Shown here piece by piece: positions 44,512 through 52,467 of a DNA stretch of 64,000 bases. The stretch spans positions 535,535-599,534 of the forward strand of contig FJOG01000032.1 of the NCBI GenBank assembly GCA_900073065.1. Reading direction: 5' to 3'. The number at the start of each line of letters is the position of its first letter. Position 1 is the first letter of the stretch. The position numbers and the translations under genes are program-made. Source of the stretch: Phialocephala subalpina (Eukaryota > Ascomycota > Leotiomycetes > Helotiales > Mollisiaceae). The notes below the pieces were generated by a model, which was not told where the DNA came from, did not search any database, and saw nothing but the letters and a program-made list of their open reading frames with translations.

Positions 44512-44630
44512 GGCTTTTCCAGGCCCCTCGTTAAAAGTTGATGATTTGTAGTGAACTTAGTCTTAGCCGTGCCGCGTCGCGTAATAGGGGTAGCAGACCC
44601 GAGCCGAAGATGAGCTTGGCTTGAGGCAAT
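44512..44630 (-). repeat. Dispersed repeat, inverted partner of 14093-14225
   Basis: GGCCCCTCGTTAAAAGTT with a nearby GATTTGTAGT, and GAGCCGAAGATGAG about 70 bases on, are the reverse complement of strings at 14130-14205 with a few substitutions. Both copies sit at the edge of an AT-rich block. Confidence 0.6.
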
Positions 44631-44681
44631 TCCTCAATCTGGCCTTGGGCACTATGACGAAGCGACAATGAACTAGCTAAT

Positions 44682-44954
44682 ATGGCACCTTCTGTCTCTA
44701 CACATCCGACGACTGTTCAGACGATTTTTGTTGTTGACGAGGAAACCATAACTAGTGGTCCGGGCATCCATCCGCCACCCAAGGAGCAGTATGGCGCTAC
44801 ACATGTGAAGAAGCTGAGAGGTTTTCAGGGTCTCGGGAGAAAAGAAGGCAGATCGGTAGTTGATGAGAGTTTGCTTAAGATTGGGATGATTTTTGTTTCG
44901 CATGGTATTGGCATGGCCGAAGTAATAGCTGCGAGGATGGAAGGAAAATCTTGA
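44682..44954 (+). CDS. Doubtful small open frame, 90 residues
   Basis: Starts with ATG and has unremarkable composition (IFVVDEETITSGPG, KLRGFQGLGRK, IGMAEVIAARMEGKS). No signal peptide, membrane segment or family pattern. It lies just after a repeat, and the opposite strand is open as well. It may be a chance frame or a fragment of a longer gene. Confidence 0.2.
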   Translation: MAPSVSTHPTTVQTIFVVDEETITSGPGIHPPPKEQYGATHVKKLRGFQGLGRKEGRSVVDESLLKIGMIFVSHGIGMAEVIAARMEGKS

Positions 44955-45343
44955 GGTGTAAGTTGTGACAGTAGCTCTCAAGAGATACAAATTCATTGCT
45001 ACATTGCGTACTTGAAACCGTCCCAAGCATTGGCTGCTTTTTGATTATGCGTGAACGCACAATGAACTTTTGAAATATAAAGTTTTTAGAAGCGCTTGGC
45101 AATTCAAGTGGCTGGGAGTACTAAGTTCGAGAAGTTTCAAGAACGGGAACCTTTGAGAATCGGGATGCTCTGAAGCGAGTCAATACGCGAGGATAACAGA
45201 AAACTGAGGCGCATGATCTCCTTCCAAACCTTCTCGCAGACTCTCAGTTCTTCAAAAAGAAGCTGACTCATTATGCTGCCGCTACATCTAAGAAGCATAT
45301 CCCAGACAATCTCGCAACAAAACTCTGTATGCCCTTTTGTTAA

Positions 45344-45660
45344 TTGGGGCCGTCAATTACGGCACCTCCCAACGTCGCCCTTACATTATCCTCAAAACCA
45401 ACACCAATCGCTGACACAGAAACTCAGGTACAAATCCAAACTGAACATCTATCCCCACTAACAGCAAATTCGACGACATTCATCCTATTCCGGAAACTAC
45501 GAGCAAGCTGTAACTCGAGATCTGGCAGCATGCCCTTCAATACCCTCACCTCATTGAGCCATATCTCGGCAAGTATCTCACTGCATTTCGACTCGTAGGT
45601 CCTCGTTACGAGCGGGTCTCGTGGTCTTGTGAGAGGTGATTGGTCGATTCGCGACGAACT
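45344..45660 (+). pseudogene. 2EXR-domain fragment, frameshifted
   Basis: One frame gives TFILFRKL, and after a frame change near 45500 the next gives LEIWQHALQYPHLIEPYLG followed by KYLTAF, together the start of a 2EXR domain (FxKLPxELRLEIWxxAL). A stop replaces the residue before LEIW. Upstream text (TETQVQIQTEHLSP) could be the disordered N-terminus. Nothing recognisable follows 45660. This is the fourth 2EXR locus of the neighbourhood. Confidence 0.65.
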
Positions 45661-45951
45661 ACGGGTCTGGCATAAGCTTACGCATACAACGGGACAAATG
45701 ATAACGCGTCCCGTAAGGTAATATTTTGGGTTAAAACACGTAGCGAGTGATCGATTCGTTGGGATATACTGACTAGCGAAGTTCGAGGGTAATATAACTA
45801 GTGCTTACGCGGGCGGTACGATTATAAAGACCAGCGGAGCCTAGATTTCAAACAAGTGAGCGACCAGTACCGCCAAAATCTTCTCTGTTCGTAATATTTT
45901 ATATCCAGCCAAGTCAGAATCCATACCAAGGCTCTCGATTCTTTAGGGACT
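45661..45951. other. 5' region of the membrane-protein gene
   Basis: No gene. Includes the presumed promoter of the next gene. Confidence 0.35.
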
Positions 45952-46819
45952 ATGAGTCTGCAGAGCTTCAACATGGACTCTATCCAGGCATTTGTTGCCT
46001 CGAATAAAGCGCAAGTGGATCTCGCGTGGCACTTGTTCATATATGCACCGCTTGTTCTACGTCCCCAATTCGTGCGACACTTCACATCGAGCAAAAGGGC
46101 TGGATACTACAAATTGCCTTACATCCCCCTACTAGTCCATATCTTCCTCGGCGTTATTATCGTTGGCCGCTACCAGTTCAAAGCTGTGAGCTCCACCAAG
46201 CCACCCCAGGCAGACGCCCTTGACATAGCTATGGGCGTTACGAATGCCATCATTTCGTGGCGCCTCTGCAAGTACGAAAGCCGTGGCAATCCACGCATTG
46301 CACGCGTCGGGTTTCAGGTCATGGGGTTGATGCTATTGTTCCCTGCCCTCATGTGCTACAGGGCTGCAAACCCTGTGTGGTACCACGCCTTGGCCAAGAT
46401 GCACAATGCATTTGTCTATGTTCGATGGTTAATAGATGTTGGAGGTGGACTCGGTATTTTCGACGGATTCCACGAGCTTTATACCATCTCTGTGTTCTTT
46501 GGGGGTATTCTTGGAGCATGGGAGGGCAGGTTTCCATGGGATGGGATCCTTGGCGTTCCTCTGGCTTTGGTGTTTCACATAGCTCTTGTCGTTGTGGAGA
46601 GATTCATATCTTCGCAGATTACGCCAGAGTTAATGTCTCCACCCCTTTCTAACAGGATAAAGTATACTAACAACTTACAGAAATTCACAAGTCAATCCTT
46701 TCCTATGGCTGATGCTCTTCATTGGTTTGGTTGATGTTGGGACATACAAGACACTGAAGGGGCCAAGGGTAGTTTCTGATGATTCGAAAGATGTTGGGGA
46801 TACCGACAACCAGACTTAA
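45952..46819 (+). CDS. Uncharacterised multi-pass membrane protein
   Basis: Two exons, 45952-46634 and 46681-46819, give 273 residues. The 46-nt intron has a perfect branch-like ACTAAC and CAG acceptor but a weak donor (GTCTCC). Without splicing the frame would end at 46734 in nonsense. With splicing the last part reads PFLWLMLFIGLVDVGTYK, a proper membrane helix. About six hydrophobic segments are visible: YIPLLVHIFLGVIIVG, FQVMGLMLLFPALMC, ISVFFGGILGAW and GVPLALVFHIALVVVE among them. The N-terminus has no cleavable signal. An alternative start is the second Met (residue 8). I do not recognise the family. Size and topology resemble small fungal membrane proteins of several kinds, and no catalytic pattern was seen. 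Confidence 0.6.
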
Positions 46820-47589
46820 TGGCCCATGCTTCACAGGGGATCGTGGGAATTATCCGTTACGCTGCGACCAGCTTTGCGTCTCGCCTAATTTTGGTGAGAA
46901 CATCAAAATCCCCTTGAGTCGCCAACTTCAAATAAACCTTTCATAAGAATAGATTATTAGAAAATCGCAAAATCTACATGCAACCAAAATTTGGGAAGTA
47001 GTAAATCATCTAAATGAGCACTAGGATTTTCTTCGAATTTAATCGCGAGTTATAAGCGTTGCAAATCGGGCAAGTTTTAGCGATTAAACGCAAAGCTGGT
47101 CGCAGCGTAACGGATACATTTCGTACAATTTTTGTGAATTTCTTGAAGACTTCAAGAATTTTGGCAAGGGAAGGGAATTTGGCCAACATTAAGGTACTTC
47201 TAGTACCGCATGGTAGTAGCATGAACGATAGGAAGGAGAGGGGTGCTGGCTGGAGGAAGACCCTTTGCCGGTGAAAATAGAAAATGGACAGATTTTCGAA
47301 TCTTCCAACCGTGCTGGGACTTCATCATGGTTATACTGAGATATTAAATCACAGAGAATGGTCATAAATTATGATATCATGTGCCAGGCACTACATACAA
47401 GTTGACAATATCCCTTAATGCAGTAATTGTTCGCCATCTTGGCCAGACACTTGCGCCTGCCTGAAATACCATCCGCTCCATTTATCGTGTCTCAATCTCT
47501 CCCCATCCACCGTTGTTGAGGGAATAAATAGAAGTTCCCGAGTGAAGACGAGGCCCACGATTATAGCTAGATACTAACGCAACGACTAC
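46820..47589. other. Intergenic
   Basis: No gene seen. It is partly AT-rich with short open frames on both strands around 47010-47270. Confidence 0.35.
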
Positions 47590-47960
47590 TCCAACATAAA
47601 CATCTTTCCAGTCCATCCGATTTAGACGCCTGCCAATTTTTCTGGCATTACGAAATGGGATCTTGCCGTATGGATGAGGTTCGTGAAATTGTATGCTGCG
47701 CTCAACATCAAGATTACTTGGTGTGAATTGCCAGATGCTTCCATACAGCTTCTGCGGGGCAAACCCAACGAACGACCATAGAGTACAGGAAATCTGACCA
47801 AGAAACCTCGCCTGGTTGATCTCCTTGTCCAGCATTGTGGAACAGAGTTGAGATAGTCTTGAATGCGCATTTACCGAGAGCGAAGGTTGGTTGAATACCG
47901 TGCTGGACTGCAAGCTCAAGTGTCGAATCGGCTGATACTTTGGCAGTTCGACTCTAATCC
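47590..47960 (-). pseudogene. Fragment of an unnamed fungal gene family
   Basis: Minus-strand pieces in two frames resemble one family common in fungal genomes. First, LELAVQHGIQPTFALGKCAF and DQPGEVSWSDFLYSM, which relatives follow with a Phe-Ala-Pro-x-Lys-Leu-Tyr-Gly segment. Then, after a frame change near 47770-47790, LYGSIWQFTPSNLDVERSIQ then FHEPHPYGKIPFRNARKIGR and RLNRM. In relatives these two parts are continuous and end with an RRLNRAYGW motif close to the C-terminus. Here the end is garbled (RMDWKD). The 5' part of the gene is missing. Function of the family unknown. Confidence 0.55.
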
Positions 47961-48191
47961 TTCAATCTTCGTTCCACATCCGGTTGGTAAGCATGGCCGC
48001 TTCTACTCAGGCGCTAATCACCCTCGACTCACCCTCGGCTCACCTGAGTCGTCTGAGCAGCCCCTGAGCAGGCCCTGAGCAGCCCTTGAGCAACCTGAAC
48101 AACCTGAGTAGTACTCCCTTACTCCCTTAACTAATAAGGCTAAATATTGGCTTATAGCACGTGTTATATTATTTTTATTGAAAGGTAATTA
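47961..48191. repeat. CTGAGC-rich repeat cluster, 3' of the second HET gene
   Basis: Between about 48005 and 48110 the motif CCTGAG(C/T)(A/C)G or its reverse occurs about ten times with a spacing near 10 bases, mostly in the CTGAG orientation. Similar clusters occur at 50832-50905 (mostly CTCAG) and 40438-40515. The cluster ends about 80 bases before the stop codon of the minus-strand HET gene. Confidence 0.7.
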
Positions 48192-50453
48192 CTATCTTAG
48201 ATATAAGGATTGTACATGAAACTCTCCTTGTTGATAAGATTCCATCGCATCTCCATTCATAAGTCCATGAATATAACATTCTCCTAGAAAGTAATGCTCT
48301 CCAGTACCTGGAATTGGTCTTAGAGCATAAAGAGAATTGCCTCCAAAAAGAACGCAAATGATATCAGTTGGTTCTAGACACAATGGACCGATCCCCAATC
48401 TGCCTTGAGAAGTGATGAAAAGTTTTCGATCATCAGCGAAAATCATGGCCAGCTCAAAACTCCGAAACACTTCGGGATTGAAGACGTCTAGGACCAAGTT
48501 AATCAATTTTGTGGCTGTTATAGCAGCTTCTTGATTCGGCGCATGGCAGGCAACCATCGAATCTCGCGCCCAGTTTCGAGTATCCTGAGACAAATCTCGA
48601 TTGAGTTTCATATTAGGATCAGCTTCTACAGTCAGGCTGAGAAGTTCTAGGAGTTCCCTTTGGCAAGATGGGGTGACCCCTTCCGTTACGCTCCTCTCAA
48701 TGTTTATCAAGGAACGATTAGCAATGAACGAGGCAAAGCCACTCAGCACATATTCCCGACTTTGGCCAAAGGACACGCCATCTCCTTCTGTATTCCAACG
48801 AGAACCAATTGTAAGGGTCGAAATAAATGTTTCGATTAGTCCATTTCCATACACGCCCCCCAACTTATCGGCATGTCTCCTTAGCAGCTGGAATGATTCA
48901 ACCAGATCCAAGTGGTGGTTCTCATACCTTATAGGTATGCCAATATGTTCGACATTGTCGAAAGAGAATCCACCCAACATCAAGATGCTCCAATCAGTTG
49001 CCTCCTTCAACTGGGGAGTGCTTTCTTTAGAAGCATGAAAGCCGATTCTGGAAAGCGACCTGGCATTGGAATCTGTCTTCGACCAAGACATTGCCCATGA
49101 TGGGAATTCGGATGTGGAGTTTGGACTTGCATCATGAGCGAATGATAACACGAACAAGTCTTCCGAGGTTTTGATCAGATGAATCGTTGCCTGCGCATAT
49201 ACTTCGCTTGTTGTCATCTGGTAATTTGCCTTAAGAGGTATGCTATCGTCTGCTAGACCGATTAAAGCAAATACTCTATCCCGTGGATCTGTAGCATCGT
49301 AGTATGACTGACTGGATCTGAGCAGTACATCCCAAGGACGAACGGGTTGAAATAGGGCGGGAAGATGGAATAGCGCCAGTGATGGACTTGGGTTGACGGC
49401 CTGTGGGTCTGTGACATGTAAATTGAGCTGCAATGCGGCCGCCCAAGCGCATTTAACTGTTACCCATGGTATCTTGGAGTTCCCCCACATCACAATCACA
49501 GCATGAGCTACTGCAATCTCCTGAATGATCCAGATCCGAGTGAAATAGGGTAAATCGAGAAATTTTTCTAATGCATTCCAGCTAGGAGACCCTCTTAGCG
49601 GAAGACCTCTCTCTCGCAATTCAATATCTGTAGGAAACCGAAGAGACGTTGGTGGATGGGATGAGCTAGAAGACAAGGAAGCGATGTCATTGATCAGATC
49701 CATGGCCAGAGAAGCTTCCGACAAATCATCTTTACCGAGCCACATCAGGACCTGATGAGCTCTTGAGTAGATATCCCTCATAACCTGGACTTGCTCGGAT
49801 CGTTCTGGGATATTGTCTTGGTCAATACATATTTGATCAATCCAAATGATGCGGCTTCCGGATGGTTTCCGAAGAACTCGTAGAACGGTATCTAAACTTG
49901 CTGTGACTTTCAATGGCATGTAATTGCAAGTTATTGTGTGAGTCCGCTCGCTGGACCCCCAGACATAACTTAATGCCTCGTATTGTGGCGCTTCTGCCAT
50001 TGCTAGGACTGTGATTTCGCATTTGATATGATCTGTCTCGTAGCCGGGCTCGAGCGTAAGGAGTCTGAACGACTGGGGATTCGCCAGCGCCTCGTATTTG
50101 TACGCCATCTGAGGGGACTCAGCAAGATTGTCGGGGATATTATACGCTATGCTCTCTTTCATGTCGATAGTTCGGAGTAGACGTTGGCGGAAGTGGACAA
50201 AGGCTAAGACGTCGGTGAGGATGTATAGTAATATTGGCGGAAATTCGGGAGATGGTTGGGGGAAGTGTAGTTGTTGACGGAGGCGGTGCAACTCTTCGTG
50301 TGTACTCTGGAGGACGTGTGGATTGTACGGTAGTGCTGGTGGTGCTGGTCTGGTGATAGTTCCAGTGATGGTTCCGGTTCTGGTCCTGGTTCTGGTTCTG
50401 GTGCTGGTGCTGGTGGTGATGATGGTAAGGCTGCTGAACGGGTTGAAATGCAT
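48192..50453 (-). CDS. HET-domain protein with a low-complexity N-terminus
   Basis: Intronless from ATG 50453 (753 residues) or from ATG 50162 (656 residues). The frame stays open to about 50540 without another ATG. HET domain blocks are YEALSYVWGSSERTHTI, IIWIDQICIDQDNIPERSEQ and MRDIYSRAHQVLMWLG, then FLDLPYFTRIWIIQEIAVA, DPRDRVFALIGLADD and, at the C-terminal end, LCLEPTDIICVLFGGNSLYA, typical for stand-alone HET proteins. The region between the two ATGs contains a hexanucleotide-like repeat encoding TRTRTRTRTGTITG, so the shorter start may be the real one. Predicted role: triggering of incompatibility or immune-like cell death. A MITE starts 99 bases upstream of the first ATG and CTGAGC clusters lie on both sides. 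Confidence 0.9.
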   Translation of the reverse strand: MHFNPFSSLTIITTSTSTRTRTRTRTGTITGTITRPAPPALPYNPHVLQSTHEELHRLRQQLHFPQPSPEFPPILLYILTDVLAFVHFRQRLLRTIDMKESIAYNIPDNLAESPQMAYKYEALANPQSFRLLTLEPGYETDHIKCEITVLAMAEAPQYEALSYVWGSSERTHTITCNYMPLKVTASLDTVLRVLRKPSGSRIIWIDQICIDQDNIPERSEQVQVMRDIYSRAHQVLMWLGKDDLSEASLAMDLINDIASLSSSSSHPPTSLRFPTDIELRERGLPLRGSPSWNALEKFLDLPYFTRIWIIQEIAVAHAVIVMWGNSKIPWVTVKCAWAAALQLNLHVTDPQAVNPSPSLALFHLPALFQPVRPWDVLLRSSQSYYDATDPRDRVFALIGLADDSIPLKANYQMTTSEVYAQATIHLIKTSEDLFVLSFAHDASPNSTSEFPSWAMSWSKTDSNARSLSRIGFHASKESTPQLKEATDWSILMLGGFSFDNVEHIGIPIRYENHHLDLVESFQLLRRHADKLGGVYGNGLIETFISTLTIGSRWNTEGDGVSFGQSREYVLSGFASFIANRSLINIERSVTEGVTPSCQRELLELLSLTVEADPNMKLNRDLSQDTRNWARDSMVACHAPNQEAAITATKLINLVLDVFNPEVFRSFELAMIFADDRKLFITSQGRLGIGPLCLEPTDIICVLFGGNSLYALRPIPGTGEHYFLGECYIHGLMNGDAMESYQQGEFHVQSLYLR

Positions 50454-50551
50454 GCCTGAGGCTATAAGATTGTACGGCCAGAAACGGATTCCTGGGTAAA
50501 ATTCGGCAAGGAAGCTATCCGGGGCTACACAGAAGGCCAAAATAGGTTCTA

Positions 50552-50820
50552 CGAAGGCGCACAGTTTTGAAAATCGTCCATTTCGCTAAGCGAGGTCCTT
50601 GAAAGGCCCACGTCTTTAAAAAATCGCAGCAAAACTCCCTAGAATTTTAGAATCACTAAAACGCAAAGAAAAGATACTGGGTCTTCTTCTCTTTCTCCTA
50701 GAACTCAGTTTAAAGTATTTGGACGTGGTCACGTTGCGATGCGCAATTTTTAAAAGTTTGAGATTTTGGGGTTCCTTACCCCCACTAAAAATGGACGATT
50801 TTCAAAACTGTGCGCCTTTG
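50552..50820. mobile_element. MITE with 32-bp TIRs and TA target duplication
   Basis: Left end CGAAGGCGCACAGTTTTGAA and on to CCATTT. The right end, inverted, is the same with one difference in 32 bases. TA flanks both ends (50550-50551 and 50821-50822). Length is 269 bp, with no coding capacity. Size, TIR and TA duplication fit a non-autonomous Tc1/mariner-type element. Near-identical TIRs mean it is young and not visibly RIP-mutated. It sits directly in the upstream region of the second HET gene. Confidence 0.9.
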
Positions 50821-50831
50821 TACGTGATAGT

Positions 50832-50905
50832 GTGGCTCAGGGCATGCTTAGGATGTTCAGGCTCTGCTCAGGTATGCTCACCCTCAGCTCAGGTTAAAGC
50901 AGCAG
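50832..50905. repeat. CTCAG/CTGAGC repeat cluster, 5' of the second HET gene
   Basis: Six or so copies of a GCTCAGG-like motif in about 70 bases, mostly inverted relative to the cluster at 47961-48191. It lies just outside the MITE. Confidence 0.6.
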
Positions 50906-51387
50906 CTACTCACCTCCGGAGACTAAAATGGAACCAGCGAGGATGAGATTAGAGTCTGACTTTCCTGACAGTCCCACGAGTTTTGGGTTTGATCTTCGGA
51001 TGATCTCTATTAAGTTGGGCAAGCCAAAAAGAGAGGCTTGCTTCTTGTCCCATAGCTCGCCTAGTATCCAAAGTAGTTTGTCCTTCTTGATATCTTCGTT
51101 CTTGATGCTCATCTGAATTTGATTAAATCCTGGGATGTGAGGAACTCGGACGAAATGGGATCGCAGTAGCAGCGAAGGCGAGACGCCTCAGAAAGGTGCT
51201 CACTTTCTTCGATGCACACCTCGTGAAAGTAGCCGGGATCCTCGCGCATTGCCCAAATATGTTCTTCAGCAGCTGATCGCTTGGATACAGCCAAACCCTT
51301 CAAGCGGGCGAGGTCTATATGAGCTGGGGCCCGGTAGGGAGATTCGAAAGATATAGGCACTAATGATAGGAAGGGGTTGTCGTTCAT
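50906..51387 (-). pseudogene. Uncharacterised fungal gene, internally deleted
   Basis: Frame from ATG 51387 gives NPFLSLVPISFESPYRAPAH, IDLARLKGL and AAEEHIWAMREDPGYFHEV then EESEHLSEA. This is the opening of a common unnamed fungal family (the AE(D/E)HIWxxREDPGYF signature). It stops at 51109. An overlapping frame (51112-50906) gives DIKKDKLLWILGELWDKKQ then ASLFGLPNLIEIIRR, a block that in relatives lies some 150-200 residues further along. The intervening part is missing, so the gene was shortened by deletion and frameshift. The family's function is unknown. Confidence 0.6.
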
Positions 51388-51635
51388 CGATATGGATGGA
51401 GGCTCTGGCTAGATAGGAATACTATCTTTCATCAACTCCGCAATTGGCGCATCTTGCATGAGCGACTGGCAGCATCGAAGAAGAAATCGAAGAGTTTCCT
51501 CCTGAATCTCGAGTAGCACCAGGCCTTCTCCCGGCTGAAACCCAACACTAGAAAGCGCCCATTCGCTGGCTTCATGATTGTCGTCCTAGGAAATAAGTTC
51601 GCTATAGTTTTCGGGAGTTTCTCTTCCAGTAAACA
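51388..51635. other. Short interval between gene fragments
   Basis: No gene. Broken frames on the minus strand may connect the two neighbouring fragments, but I could not join them. Confidence 0.3.
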
Positions 51636-52211
51636 TTATCGTAGCGTTGAAGCACATAGCTTTCCTGATAGCTCCACAGGTCCATCCAAGTTGAGCCGAT
51701 CCGCGATCCGCGTGGACGAATCTGTCAGGAAGATGACGTCCGCGAGAATCAAGGAAGAGTAGGAGAGTTTTCCCTTTAACAAGGTCTTCTGTGTTAATAT
51801 CACAGATAGGCCTCTAAGGATCTGGTCTCCTTGTCTTGAAGCAGCAAAGCGTTTCCTTCCCTCTTCAGAGCCGTGAACTCTGTGCGATGCGTAGTTGAGA
51901 TATTTGGTCGATTCCATGCTGCTTGGATGATTTTCGTGCGCTGCTCTCTGGATTTCTTCAGCCGCCGCTTCTAATGACCTCTTCGTGGCGCTGCAACACC
52001 TTCCGCAAGTGGTCCAATGCTCGAACACTTTATTAGATCAGTCCCAGGCCATCTGTCGAGCTTCTGACGGCTTTAGATATGAGGTCATTCGTTCCGCTTT
52101 TTCTGGGTCTAGGATGCTGAGGAACTTCTTTGGATCCCTATCAATATCTATCTGCCAATCGGACTCCCACAGCAACAGCTATATTCCGGCACCAATAAGC
52201 CTAGCCACGTT
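51636..52211 (-). pseudogene. Decayed coding fragment of unknown family
   Basis: A minus-strand frame with a few stops encodes QIDIDRDPKKFLSILDPEKA, ERMTSYLKPSEARQMAWD, a TGA, then KVFEHWTTCGRCCSATKRSL and ESTKYLNYASHRVHGSEEGR, KRFAASRQGDQILRGLSVIL. No ATG starts it and it ends at 51636 without a recognisable C-terminus. The composition looks like true coding sequence. The lesions are two stops (52171-region TAG and about 52036 TGA). No family is recognised. Confidence 0.4.
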
Positions 52212-52467
52212 TTCCGAACTCACTGGTCGTCTGTAACTCATTCGATGCATCATTATGACTGTTCAATTCGCAGCCCACCTGAAAGGCAACTACCCGTGGC
52301 GCTGACCTGCTGCTGCAGATTCCCAGGCTGCATAATTTTAGTGAAGGCATGGATTTCGTTTGAATGCCCACGATCTTTTCATTTATCAGTTCTATCCTGC
52401 TCCTCAATATGACTTTAAAATTCAATTTCTCCTGGAAATTGCCTTCGCCGGATCCATTCGCCCTAAA
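52212..52467. other. Upstream region of the MYND-finger gene
   Basis: No gene. Presumed promoter of the next gene; the divergent fragment on its left is not a functional gene. Confidence 0.35.

Noticed and set aside
45952..46819. Membrane-bound terpene cyclase (Pyr4/AtmB type)
   Set aside because: Size and topology are similar, but no characteristic acidic motifs could be recognised and no prenyltransferase or other pathway gene is nearby.
47059..47274. Small open frame upstream of the gene fragment at 47.6 kb
   Set aside because: No recognisable content, and an overlapping frame on the other strand of similar length.
41522..50453. The two HET genes as a linked het locus with an adjacent NLR partner
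   Set aside because: No NACHT or NB-ARC gene lies in the window and the two proteins are not close paralogues, so a defined locus is not supported.
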